NCBI GenBank assembly: GCA_001725945.1
Contig: LRMT01000056.1
Coordinates: 1 to 60,534, forward strand
DNA: 60,534 bases
Direction of reading: 5' to 3'
Origin: Cupriavidus sp. UYMMa02A
GTDB lineage: Bacteria; Pseudomonadota; Gammaproteobacteria; Burkholderiales; Burkholderiaceae
The notes under the pieces: model-generated
The model's database searches: none
Told to the model about the DNA's origin: nothing
The model's input: only the letters and a program-made list of their open reading frames with translations
Shown here: piece after piece, positions 40,204 to 49,808 of the stretch
How positions within the stretch are numbered: the stretch's first letter is position 1
How the letters are laid out: each line of letters begins with the position of its first letter
Made by a program: the position numbers and the translations under genes

Positions 40204-41373
40204 ATGTTTGCAGATCAGGACCAAGACCAGCTTTACCCGGAAATCCGCGAAGCCATACGCGGCCTTTGCGCCGGATTCGATTCGGCATACTGGCAGCGTG
40301 TCGAAGAACAGAGCGGCTTCCCCGATGAGTTTGTCCAGGCGCTGACGCAGGCGGGCTGGCTGTCGGCCCTGATTCCCGAGACCTACGGCGGTTCCGGCCT
40401 GTCGCTGACGGCCGCTTCGGTCATCATGGAAGAAATCAACCGCAATGGCGGCAATTCCGGCGCCTGCCACGGCCAGATGTATGTGATGGGCTGCCTGCTG
40501 CGCCACGGCTCCGACGAGCAGAAGAAGCGCTGGCTGCCGGGCATCGCCTCGGGCGAGCTGCGCATGCAGTCGATGGCCGTGACCGAGCCGACCACCGGCA
40601 CCGACACCACCAAGCTCAAGACCACTGCCGTCCGCAAGGGCGACAAGTACGTCGTCAACGGCTCGAAGGTGTGGATCTCGCGCGTGCAGCACTCGGACCT
40701 GATGCTGCTGCTGGCGCGCACCACGCCGCTGGACCAGGTCAAGCGCAAGTCCGAAGGCCTGTCGGTGTTCGTGGTCGATCTGCGCGAAGCCATCGGCAAG
40801 GGCCTGACGGTCCGCCCGATCCGCAATATGGTCAACCACGAGACCAACGAGCTGTTCTTCGACAACCTCGAAGTGCCGGCCGCGAACCTGATCGGCGAGG
40901 AAGGCAAGGGCCTCAAGTACATCCTCGACGGCATGAACGCCGAGCGTATCCTGATTGCCGCCGAATGCATCGGCGACGGATACTGGTTCGTCGAGCGTGC
41001 CAGCAACTACGCACGCGAGCGTGTCGTGTTCGACCGCCCGATCGGCCAGAACCAGGGCATCCAGTTCCCGATCGCGCGTTCTTACGTCAACGTGGAAGCC
41101 GCCAGCCTGATGCGCTACAAGGCCGCCGCGCTGTTCGACGCCGGCAAGCCCTGCGGCAAGGAAGCCAATATCTCCAAGCTGCTCGCGGCGGATGCATCGT
41201 GGGAAGCGGCCAACGTCTGCCTGCAGACGCACGGCGGCTTCGGTTTTGCCGCGGAATACGACGTCGAGCGCAAGTTTCGCGAGACGCGCCTGTACCAGGT
41301 GGCGCCGATCTCCACCAACCTGATCCTGTCCTACGTGGCCGAGCACGTGCTCGAGCTGCCGCGTTCGTTCTGA
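40204..41373 (+). CDS. Acyl-CoA dehydrogenase of itaconate cluster
   Basis: Intact, 389 residues. ALIPETYGGSGLSLTAASVIMEEI, MQSMAVTEPTTGTDTTKLKT, WISRVQHSDLMLLLART and THGGFGFAAEYDVERKFRETRLYQVAPISTNLI are well conserved ACAD segments. The site that often carries Tyr-Glu-Gly-Thr reads YQVAPIS. First gene of a five-gene operon whose content parallels Pseudomonas aeruginosa PA0878-PA0883, where an ACAD of uncertain role also sits with the itaconate genes. It may form itaconyl- or mesaconyl-CoA from methylsuccinyl-CoA; that is inference. Confidence 0.9.
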   Translation: MFADQDQDQLYPEIREAIRGLCAGFDSAYWQRVEEQSGFPDEFVQALTQAGWLSALIPETYGGSGLSLTAASVIMEEINRNGGNSGACHGQMYVMGCLLRHGSDEQKKRWLPGIASGELRMQSMAVTEPTTGTDTTKLKTTAVRKGDKYVVNGSKVWISRVQHSDLMLLLARTTPLDQVKRKSEGLSVFVVDLREAIGKGLTVRPIRNMVNHETNELFFDNLEVPAANLIGEEGKGLKYILDGMNAERILIAAECIGDGYWFVERASNYARERVVFDRPIGQNQGIQFPIARSYVNVEAASLMRYKAAALFDAGKPCGKEANISKLLAADASWEAANVCLQTHGGFGFAAEYDVERKFRETRLYQVAPISTNLILSYVAEHVLELPRSF

Positions 41374-41381
41374 GGCCGCGC

Positions 41382-42579
41382 ATGACTGCATCTACGCCCA
41401 ACGGTATCCGCCCGCTCGACGGCATCCGCGTGGTGTCGCTCGAACACGCGGTGGCCGCCCCCTTCGCCAGTCGCCAGCTCGCCGACCTCGGTGCCCGCGT
41501 CATCAAGATCGAGCGCCCCGGCGTGGGCGACTTCGCGCGTGGCTATGACGAATCCGTGCACGGCCAGTCATCGTACTTCGTCTGGCTGAACCGCGGCAAG
41601 GAAAGCCTGACGCTGGACCTGAAGGATCCCGAGGCCCAGGCCATCCTGCACAAGCTGCTGGCCGACGCCGACGTGCTGGTGCAGAACCTCGCCCCCGGCG
41701 CCGCCGCGCGCATGGGCCTGGACTTCGACACCCTGCACCCGCGCTACGAAACGCTGATCGTCTGCGATATCTCGGGCTACGGCGACGCCGGCCCTTATCG
41801 CGACAAGAAGGCCTATGACCTGCTGATCCAGGCCGCCGCCGGCCTGGTCAATCTGACCGGCGGCCCGAACGAGCCGTCGCGCGCCGGTGTGTCGATCGCC
41901 GACATCTCGGCCGGCATGTACGCCTACAGCGGCATCCTGTCGGCACTGCTGCAGCGCGGGCGCACCGGCAAGGGCCTGCGCGTGCAGGTGACCATGCTGG
42001 AAACCATGGCCGAATGGATGAACCAGGTACTGTACCTCGGCCACTACAGCGGCAAGCCGCCGGTGCGCGTGGGCGCGTCGCACCCGACCATCGCGCCCTA
42101 CGGCGTGCACCGCACCGGCAACGGCAGCGTGATCTTCTCCGTGCAGAACGAGCGCGAATTCGCCAATTTCTGCGAGATCGTGCTGGGCAACGCCGCGCTG
42201 GCCAGCGACGAGCGCTTCTCGAACAACACGGCCCGGGTGCGCAACGCCCCGAACTGACTGCGCTGATCGAAGACCGCTTCGCGTCGCTGACGGTGGCGCA
42301 AGCCGAGGCCCTGCTCGACAAGGCCCAGATCGCCACGCCCCGATGAACGACATCGAAGGCGTGTGGAATCACCCGCAGTTGCAGGCACGCGACCGCTGGC
42401 GCAAGGTAGAGACCCCCGAGGGCACCATTGACGCGCTGCTGCCGCCGGCCAACCTGTCCGGCGTGGAGCCGGCGATGGGTGCGATTCCCGCCCTCGGCGC
42501 GCACACCGCCGCGATCCTGACCGAACTCGGCTATGGCGCTTCGGATGTCGAAGCCCTGGCTGCCAGGAAAGTCGTCTGA
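41382..42579 (+). CDS. ict: Succinyl-CoA:itaconate CoA-transferase, class III (frameshifted)
   Basis: CaiB/BaiF fold, about 399 residues. GIRVVSLEHAVAAPFASRQLADLGARVIKIE, FVWLNRGKESLTLDL, YDLLIQAAAGLVNLTG and GVSIADISAGMYAYSGIL (likely catalytic Asp) are present. Frameshifts near 42256 and 42340 lie in the C-terminal part; repair joins NAPELTALIEDRF to MNDIEGVWNHPQLQARDRW. Starts 8 bp after the ACAD stop. Family members also act on mesaconate or citramalate. The itaconate assignment rests on the neighbouring ccl and ich and on the operon match with P. aeruginosa. Confidence 0.8.
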
Positions 42580-42641
42580 GCGGAAGGCCCGGCTTTGGCC
42601 TGGCCATCCCTATTTCAAACCTAATCCAGCACGCCGCCACC

Positions 42642-44015
42642 ATGAGCGCTGACCAGAACTACCCGACCCGCCAGCTCTGCGAATTCCTCGCCCGCTTCAC
42701 CCTGGCCGACGTTCCCACCCCTGTCATCGAGCGTACCAAGGACCTGTTCCTCGACTGGATCGCCTCGGCCATCGCCGGCAAGGACGCGCCCGCCGTCGCG
42801 CAAGATCCAGGAATTCGCCGCCGCCATGGGCCCGTCGACGGCGACGCCGAAGTCTTCGTCGATCGCCGCCGCACCTCGCCCTACTTCGCCGCGCTGATCA
42901 ACGGCGCGTCGTCGCACGTGGTCGAGCAGGACGACGTGCACAACAGCTCGGTGCTGCATCCGGCCGCCGTGGTGTTCCCGGCCGTGGTCGCTGCCGCGCA
43001 GGCCGAAGGCAAGACCGGCGCCGACGTGCTGCTGGCCTCCATCGCCGGTTATGAAGCCGGCATCCGCATCGGCGAGTTCATGGGCCGGTCGCACTACCGC
43101 ATCTTCCACACCACCGGCACGGTCGGCACGCTGGCCGCCGCCGCCGCGGTCGCCAAGCTTTACAACCTCGATGCCGAAGGCATCAACCAGGCGCTGGGCT
43201 CAGCCGGCACGCAAGCCGCCGGCCTGTGGGAGTTCCTGCGCGACGCCGCCGATTCCAAGCAACTGCATACCGCCAAGTGCCGCCGATGGCCTGCAGTCCG
43301 CGTGGCTCGCCCGCGCCGGCTTCACCGGCGCGAAGCAGATCCTCGAAGGCGCCCAGGGCATGGCCGCCGGCATGTCTAGCGATGCCAACCCCGCCTGCCT
43401 GATCGATGGCCTGGGCACGCGCTGGGCCACTGCCGAGACCTCGTTCAAGTTCTTCGCTTCTTGCCGCCACACGCATCCGGCCGCTGACGCGCTGAAGGTC
43501 CTGATGCAGCGCGAGGGCGTGAACGCCGACCAGATCGCCAGCGTCACGACGCATGTCCACCAGGCGCCATCGACGTGCTCGGCCCCGTGGTCAACCCGAC
43601 CACCATCCACCAGGCCAAGTTCTCGATGGGCACGGTGCTGGGCCTGGTTGCCGCGCATGGCCACGCAGGACTGGCCGAGTTCGAGCAGCATGCGCTGCAG
43701 GACGCGAAGGTTGCCGGTTTCCGCGGCAAGGTGACGATGGAACTCGACGACGAGATCAACGCCGCCTACCCGCGCCAGTGGATCGGCCGCGTGACGGTGC
43801 GCACCACCGACGGCCGCACGCTGGCCGCGCGCGTGGACGTGCCCAAGGGCGACCCGGACAACACGCTGTCGCGCCCGGAACTGGAGGCCAAGGCGCTGCA
43901 ACTGGGCGCTTTCCGCAACGGCGCGAACGAAGCGGAGATGCGCACCATCATCGCGCGCGTGTGGGCGCTGGAAAGCGCGCCCAACGTCAATGACTGGCTG
44001 CCCGCCGCACGTTGA
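42642..44015 (+). CDS. MmgE/PrpD family protein (frameshifted)
   Basis: About 459 residues. TRQLCEFLARFTLADVPTPVIERTKDLFLDWIASAIAGKDAP, HVVEQDDVHNSSVLHPAAVVFPAVVAAA, GYEAGIRIGEFMG and GTVGTLAAAAAVAKL fit 2-methylcitrate dehydratase and cis-aconitate decarboxylase relatives. Frames change near 42795 and 42835, where about 45 bases are read out of frame between two compensating events, and near 43280 and 43565. The corresponding gene in the P. aeruginosa itaconate operon (PA0881) is of the same family. It could make itaconate from cis-aconitate, or handle a citrate-like analogue; substrate not determined. Confidence 0.83.
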
Positions 44016-44027
44016 GGCAGCCGACCA

Positions 44028-44865
44028 TGTCCACTGACGTTACCTACCTGTTCGTGCCGGGCGACCGGCCCGAACGTTCGACAAGGCCGCCACGGCGAAG
44101 CCCGATGTGATGGTCCTCGATCTCGAGGATGCCGTTCACCCGGACGCCAAGCCGGCGGCGCGCCAGGCGATCGCGGCCTGGCTGGCGGCAGGGCCTGCCG
44201 CCAACGCCTGTGTGCGCATCAACGACAGTGCCGCGCCGGGTTTTGCCGCCGACATGAAGTGGCTGCGCACGCTGCCCAAGGGCACGCCGCTGGCGGGCCT
44301 GATGGTGCCCAAGGCGGAAGATCCGGCGGCACTGGCAGCGATCACGGAAGTCCTGCGCGGCATCAACCCGAAGGCCGAACTGATCGCCATCATCGAGACC
44401 GCACTGGGCCTGCATCAGGTCGACGCAGTGGCCACCGCTACCGGTGTCGTGCGGCTGGCTTTCGGTTCGCTCGATTACGCGGTCGATCTCGGCTGCAGCC
44501 ATACCCGCGACGCGCTGGCGTATGCGCGCGCGCGCATCGTGCTGGCCTCGCGCGTGGCCGGGCTGCCGCCGCCGGTCGACGGCGTCACCACGGCGCTCAA
44601 GGATGAGTCCGTGCTGGCCGACGATGTCGCCTACGCTCGCGCACTCGGCTTTGGCGGCAAGCTCTGCATTCACCCGGCGCAACTCGGCGCCGTGCGCGCC
44701 GGCTTCCTGCCCTCGCCCGAACAGCTCGACTGGGCGCGTCGCGTGCTGGAAGCTACCGCCAGCGGCAGCCATGCCGTGCAAGTCGATGGCAAGATGGTGG
44801 ATCGTCCCGTTATCGAGCAGGCGCGCCGCCTGCTCGCGATGGCGCAATCGTCCGCAGCACTCTGA
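44028..44865 (+). CDS. ccl: (S)-citramalyl-CoA lyase, HpcH/HpaI-CitE family (frameshifted)
   Basis: About 279 residues. TYLFVPGDRPERFDKAAT, VMVLDLEDAVHPDAKPAAR (metal-binding Glu-Asp) and NACVRIND are typical. LAGLMVPKAED, ELIAIIETALGL, VRLAFGSLDYAVDL and GKLCIHPAQL complete the CitE-like lyase. One frameshift near 44072, where CGTTCGAC should read CGTTTCGAC. Cleaves citramalyl-CoA to acetyl-CoA and pyruvate, the last step of itaconate degradation. Sits between the MmgE/PrpD and hydratase genes. Confidence 0.87.
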
Positions 44866-44882
44866 ACACAAAGGCAGCTGTC

Positions 44883-45746
44883 ATGACCCAGAACTCCGAA
44901 CTCGAACATCTGCGCGCGTGGATCGGCCGCAGCGAATCGCGTACTGAAACCCTGACACCGGAACCGGTGATCGGCCTAGCCGCGACCTTTGACCTGGATC
45001 CCGAAGCCGTGATACGCGGGCCATTGCCACCGCTGTGGCACTGGCTGTATTTCCTGCCACGCGCGCAGCAACGTGACATCGGCGCTGACGGCCACCCCGT
45101 CCTGGGTGGCTTCATGCCCCCCGTCCCGCTGCCGCGACGCATGTGGGCGGGCAGCGAACTGTCGTTCGATCGCCCGATTCATGTCGGCGACACCGTGACG
45201 CGCACCTCGACCATCAAGGATGTCCAGCACAAGTCCGGCCGCAGCGGCGAACTGTGGTTCGTGGCGGTTGACCACGAGTTGACCGTCAACGGCCAGATCG
45301 CCGTGCGCGAGCGCCACGACATCGTCTACCGCGCCATGCCGGAGGTCGGCAAGCCGCAACCGCCGCGGCCGAGGCTGGAGCACACCGCGCAATGGCAGCG
45401 TACGCTGCGCGCCGATCCGGTCATGCTGTTCCGTTATTCCGCACTGACCTTCAACGGCCACCGTATCCACTACGATCGCGAGTACACGCGGGACGTGGAG
45501 GGCTACCCGGGCCTCGTCGTGCATGGTCCGATGCAGGCCATGCTGATGCTCGACCTGGTGGCGCGTGAACAACCGCAGGCACGCGTACGGCGCTTCGGCT
45601 TCCGGGGTCTGGCCCCGCTGTTCGATCAGGACACCATCACGGTTGGCGGCACGGCAGACCCGGCACAGGCCGGCAAGCTGATCCTGTGGACCGGCGACGA
45701 TGCCGGTGGACAGGCGATGCAAGGCTGGGCGGACATCGAGGGCTGA
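44883..45746 (+). CDS. ich: Itaconyl-CoA hydratase, MaoC/FAS1-like (Meh-type)
   Basis: Intact, 287 residues, a double hot-dog protein like mesaconyl-C4-CoA and 3-methylfumaryl-CoA hydratases. The N-terminal dehydratase domain holds PLPPLWHWLYFLPRAQQRDIGADGHP and MWAGSELSFDRPIHVGDTV. The C-terminal MaoC domain has FRYSALTFNGHRIHYDREYTRD, with the catalytic Asn/His pair, and YPGLVVHGPMQAMLMLDL. Hydrates itaconyl-CoA to citramalyl-CoA, the substrate of ccl. Last gene of the operon, followed at once by a strong terminator. Confidence 0.85.
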   Translation: MTQNSELEHLRAWIGRSESRTETLTPEPVIGLAATFDLDPEAVIRGPLPPLWHWLYFLPRAQQRDIGADGHPVLGGFMPPVPLPRRMWAGSELSFDRPIHVGDTVTRTSTIKDVQHKSGRSGELWFVAVDHELTVNGQIAVRERHDIVYRAMPEVGKPQPPRPRLEHTAQWQRTLRADPVMLFRYSALTFNGHRIHYDREYTRDVEGYPGLVVHGPMQAMLMLDLVAREQPQARVRRFGFRGLAPLFDQDTITVGGTADPAQAGKLILWTGDDAGGQAMQGWADIEG

Positions 45747-45772
45747 ACGCAGTTTCTACGTGCAAGAACGAC

Positions 45773-45802
45773 AAAGGGGCAAGCTTCGGGCTTGCCCCTT
45801 TT
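45773..45802. terminator. Strong rho-independent terminator after ich
   Basis: Stem AAAGGGGCAAGC/GCTTGCCCCTTT with a TTCGG loop, then TTTTG. The opposite strand also ends in TTT, so it can stop both the itaconate operon and the convergent lipoprotein gene. Confidence 0.92.
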
Positions 45803-45829
45803 GTTTCCGCCGCGGGGAAACGATGTCTG

Positions 45830-46672
45830 TTACTGCGGCGAGCAGGAGAACGTAGCCACGCCCTGGTACATCGCGCCGTTCGCCAGGTTGACCTTGTAGG
45901 CTGCTACTACCAGCGCCTTGCCGTCCCCTGCGTCGGCGACCTGAAGCCCTATGCCGGCGCCGCCGGACAGGAAGGCACCGGTTATGCCGAGGTTCGACGG
46001 CGTGGCAACCTGAGAATTGCCCGAAACACCGCCACTGATGCCACCCGCCGTGGCAGTCAGGCTTACGCCGATGGCAGCGCCTTTGTCCGAGAAAGCGAGG
46101 GTTGCGGTGCCAGTTGTGGCGCCGGTATAGGCAGAGGCCGCCACGTTGGATCCGCCGATATAGGTCGGTGCGGCGAACTTGCCGGCATCGCAGGTGTAGG
46201 CAGCGTCTTCCGGGAAGGCCGGGAGGCTGTTCAGCAGCACGTAGTGGTAGGCCGCATTCGAGACCCCGTCCAGTACGCGTGTACCACTGGAAAACGTCAC
46301 CGTGCCCTTTGCCCAGCGGCCCATGGCAAAGCCAGCGTCGCCGCTGATCTCTCGCGTTGAGGTATCGCCGCCCAGCGTGGTGCTGTTGATGACCGTCACG
46401 GCGCCACTGTCTGCCGCCTGGGTGTGATTGTCCAGGCGACCGAAACTCTGGCTGCCGATGCCCAGCAGCATGTAGCGCGGCGCGGCGCCGGCCACGAACT
46501 GCGCACTCACGCTGCCGGTGTTTGCAGGCGCGGGCGGATCGACTGGCTTGCCGCCACCGTCTGCCGTTCCCGGTTCCGTCGCTGGGGGCGTCGCGCCGCC
46601 ATCGCCGCCACCACACCCCGCCAGCACCAATGCCGAGGCAAGCAGACTTGCCAGCAATGCGCTCTTCTTCAT
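45830..46672 (-). CDS. Predicted outer-membrane lipoprotein
   Basis: Intact, 280 residues from ATG 46672. Signal peptide with lipobox LVLAGC, Cys 20 being the lipidated residue. A Gly/Pro/Ala-rich linker (residues 21-50) and a beta-rich body with many Ser, Thr and Gly follow. No enzymatic motif. RBS GGAGAGA. Similar proteins in Burkholderiaceae are annotated as hypothetical lipoproteins. The body may be a surface-exposed beta structure; function unknown. Confidence 0.82.
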   Translation of the reverse strand: MKKSALLASLLASALVLAGCGGGDGGATPPATEPGTADGGGKPVDPPAPANTGSVSAQFVAGAAPRYMLLGIGSQSFGRLDNHTQAADSGAVTVINSTTLGGDTSTREISGDAGFAMGRWAKGTVTFSSGTRVLDGVSNAAYHYVLLNSLPAFPEDAAYTCDAGKFAAPTYIGGSNVAASAYTGATTGTATLAFSDKGAAIGVSLTATAGGISGGVSGNSQVATPSNLGITGAFLSGGAGIGLQVADAGDGKALVVAAYKVNLANGAMYQGVATFSCSPQ

Positions 46673-46959
46673 GATCTCTCTCCCAATGCAGAAACTGCCC
46701 ACAACAACGGGGCGCAACAACAAAGGGGGCGGCTTGTGAAGTGGTCCGTTGTAAGACGTTGTCAGGACCGAGGGGCACTATCCCATGCCAGGGCGTGCGT
46801 CGAGCGCGGCTGCGAAAAATCAGAAATCTACTATTCCGGCAAACAACAAGGAGGGGGATAGGGAGCGGGCGATCCGTGAACGGATCAGGGGATGCCTCGA
46901 GCGGGGGCGAGCGCGCGACAGAGCCGGTGACGCGCAGGGAAGCGCGACACCGCCTTCAA

Positions 46960-47926
46960 TCAGTCGGCCTGGATCTTCGCCGTCTTGACCACGCCACCCC
47001 ACAGCGTCAGCTCGCGCTGGATGCGGTCAGCCAGCGGCTTGGGGCCGGTGATATGGAGATCGTAGCCGCCGGCCGCCATGCGCTGCTTGAACGCCGGATC
47101 ATCGCCGATGGCCTTCTGTGCCTTGATCAGCTTGTCGACCACATCGGCAGGCAGCTTCTGCGGCCCGACCAGCGCATACCAGCCGGTCAGGTCATAGTCC
47201 TTCAGGCCGGACTCGATCATGGTCGGCACGTTCGGCAGCGCCGGGTTGCGCGTCCTGGACGTCACCGCCAGCGCGCGCACCTTGCCGCCGTTGATATGGC
47301 CGATGGCCGTACCCGTGATATCGAACATGAACGTCACCTTGCCGCTCATCACGTCGGCCATGGCGGGCGAGTTGCCCTTGTACGGCACGTGCAGCATCTT
47401 GACGTGGCTCATCTGCGCAAGCAGCTCGGCGGACAGGTGGTTGGATGCGCCGACGCCGGCGGAGCCGAACGTCACGTCATCGGGATGCTTGCGTGCGTAG
47501 TCGACCAGTTCGCCAACGTTCTTCGCCGGAAAGTCCTTGTTCACCAGCAGCACGTTCGTGTAGTCCGTGATCAGGCCGATGTAGGTGAAGTCCTTGAGCG
47601 GGTTGAAGTTGACCGAACGCTGGATCAGCGGCGTCATGGTCATGGTCGGACTGGCGACGAAGTACAGCGTGTAGCCGTCCGGCGTCGACTTGGCGGTCAG
47701 GTCGGCGGCAATGGCGCCGCTCGCGCCGGCGCGGTTGTCCACCACGACCGGCTGGTGCAGCGCGCGCCCGAGCTGGTCGGCATAGATGCGCGCGGCCGTG
47801 TCGACGGGCCGCCGGGCGCGTAGCCCACCATCAGCTTGATCGGGCGCGACGGATAGCATCGGCCGCCCAGGCTGCACCGTGCAGCAGCGTCGCCATCATC
47901 GCGGCGACGGTCATCCAACGTTTCAT
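46960..47926 (-). CDS. Bug/TctC-family periplasmic solute-binding protein (frameshifted)
   Basis: About 322 residues. Signal peptide MKRWMTVAAMMATLLHGAAW, then after frameshifts near 47855 and 47805 SRPIKLMVGYAPGG, VVDNRAGASGAIAAD, TPDGYTLYFVA, VTFGSAGVGASNHLSAEL, VPYKGNSPAMADVMSGK and VPTMIESGLKDYDLTG. RBS GGAGGAGAC. Follows the acyl-CoA ligase gene by about 75 bp on the same strand, forming a two-gene unit. Confidence 0.88.
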
Positions 47927-48000
47927 GTTGTCTCCTCCAGGATTGCTTTGTGTCCCCCGCACGAATATCGGCGGCGGGACGAAAAAACTATGTCAGATCT

Positions 48001-49515
48001 TCAGCCCAGCAGAGCGCGCAGCGGCTGCTTGAGCAGCTTGCCGCTGGCCGTCGTCGGGATTACATCGATCACGCGCACTTCGGCCGGGCGCTTGTACGGG
48101 GCCAGGCTGTCGCGCAGGTAGGCATCGAGTTTGGCGCGATCGGGTTCGACGCCGTCTTGCATCTCGATGAAGGCCACCACTTCCTCGTTGCCGTCGCTGG
48201 TGTTGCGTCCCACCACCGCCGACTGGCGCACGCCCGGGAACGCATTGATCACCGACTCCACTTCGATCGGGTACACGTTGAAGCCGGAGCGGATGATCAG
48301 GTCCTTGGAGCGCCCCGAGATAAACAGCGCCCCGTCGGCGTCGAGGTAGCCGAGGTCGCCGGTATTGAGCCAGCCGCCGGGCAGCAGCGCCTCGGCGGTC
48401 TGCTCCGGATTGCGGTAGTAGCCAAGCATCACACCCGGGCCGCGCACGCGGATCTGGCCGCGTTCGCCGGCTGGCAGCAGATTGCCTTCGCTATCGGTGA
48501 TGTTGATCTCCACGCCTTCGACGATGTAGCCGGCCGAGCAATCGGCGCGCGGCGCTTCCATGCGCGTGATGAACAGCGAGCCCGCGTATTCGGTGATGCC
48601 ATAGCCATGGTGCAGCGGCTGGCCGAAGTACGCTTCCACGTCGCCCTTCAGGGTCGGGTCCAGCGGTGCCCCGCCGGTGTAGAGATAGCGCAGGCGCGGA
48701 TACGCCTTGCGCTCGCGCTGCTGCGACACCGCCATGATGCGCGTGAACATGGTTGGGACGCCCTGCAGGATGCTGATGCCCGGTGCCTCCAGCGCATCGA
48801 AGACTTCGTCCGCGTCGAAGCGGGGGCGCAGGAAGAGGCTGGCGCCGCCATACAGCGTGGCCATCAGCACCGTGGCGATGCCGAAGATGTGCGACATCGG
48901 CAGCGCGCCGTAGGCGACATCGGCCGGCCCCATGTCGCGCGACGTGGCGGAAATGCGGGCGAACTGCGTCAGCCCTTCGTGCGGGACCATCACGCCCTTC
49001 GGCGCGCCCGTCGTGCCCGAGGTGTAGATCAGCGTGGCCACCTTGCGCGCCTGCCCGGACGGCACGCGATCAGGCGTGCCTGCTGCGCGTACCACGGTCA
49101 TGCCGTCGGCATAGACGGGGCAATCTGCAACCTTCGCGTCGAGCCGCCGGCCGTGTGCGGCGGCCACGTCGGAGACATGACCCGTGAACAGCACCAGCAC
49201 GGGCTGCGCGTGGTCGCGGATATTGTCGATCTCGCGCGCCGACAGGCGGGCATTGACCTGGATGGGCCACGCGTGCAGCACGCTGCAGGCGAACATGACG
49301 ACGACCATCTCGTTGCAGTTCTCGCCGACCACCATCACGCGATCGCCCTCGCCCACGCCCTGAGCGGACAGCCAGTCACGGACACTCTCGATGCGGCGCC
49401 ACAGGTCACCGTAGGAAATCACCGCGCCGCTCTCGTGCAGGCACGGCGCCTGCGGCGTCTGCGTCGCCCAGTGGCGGGGAATATCGTGAATGAACTCAGG
49501 GCGGAAAGAAGACAT
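48001..49515 (-). CDS. AMP-binding acyl-CoA synthetase (class I adenylate-forming)
   Basis: Intact, 504 residues. LIYTSGTTGAPKGVM phosphate loop, GYGITEYAG, NTGDLGYLDADGALFISGRSKDLI, RSGFNVYPIEVE and the catalytic Lys in TTASGKLLKQPL. Promoter-proximal to the Bug gene, and divergent from the ACAD pair at 49809 across a 290-bp gap. The three could share one substrate: bind, ligate to CoA, dehydrogenate. Confidence 0.93.
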   Translation of the reverse strand: MSSFRPEFIHDIPRHWATQTPQAPCLHESGAVISYGDLWRRIESVRDWLSAQGVGEGDRVMVVGENCNEMVVVMFACSVLHAWPIQVNARLSAREIDNIRDHAQPVLVLFTGHVSDVAAAHGRRLDAKVADCPVYADGMTVVRAAGTPDRVPSGQARKVATLIYTSGTTGAPKGVMVPHEGLTQFARISATSRDMGPADVAYGALPMSHIFGIATVLMATLYGGASLFLRPRFDADEVFDALEAPGISILQGVPTMFTRIMAVSQQRERKAYPRLRYLYTGGAPLDPTLKGDVEAYFGQPLHHGYGITEYAGSLFITRMEAPRADCSAGYIVEGVEINITDSEGNLLPAGERGQIRVRGPGVMLGYYRNPEQTAEALLPGGWLNTGDLGYLDADGALFISGRSKDLIIRSGFNVYPIEVESVINAFPGVRQSAVVGRNTSDGNEEVVAFIEMQDGVEPDRAKLDAYLRDSLAPYKRPAEVRVIDVIPTTASGKLLKQPLRALLG

Positions 49516-49808
49516 GATGTTCGCTGCTTGGTCGGGAGTGTGGGTGCGTCGGATGCGGCGAAAAATGCACCACGACGTACTGGCTGCGGTGTCAGCAAGT
49601 GTGCGCCATGCATTCCAGGGAAGCCATTTGCAATTTGCTAAGGCCGTCTTCGGCAGAGCTGCTGGCCAACACAACGGTTCCGCCGGTACGAAGGGCACCT
49701 TTGCCATTGATAAAGAACCGAATCGCAACCCCCTCATACAATCAGCCAGCACAGTGAAGGGCCGCCGCGCAGACGCCATGCGGCCCGCGTACCACAGGGG
49801 ACATTCAG

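Noticed and set aside
47950..49641. Open frame of 563 codons on the plus strand
   Set aside because: Antisense shadow of the acyl-CoA ligase at 48001-49515.
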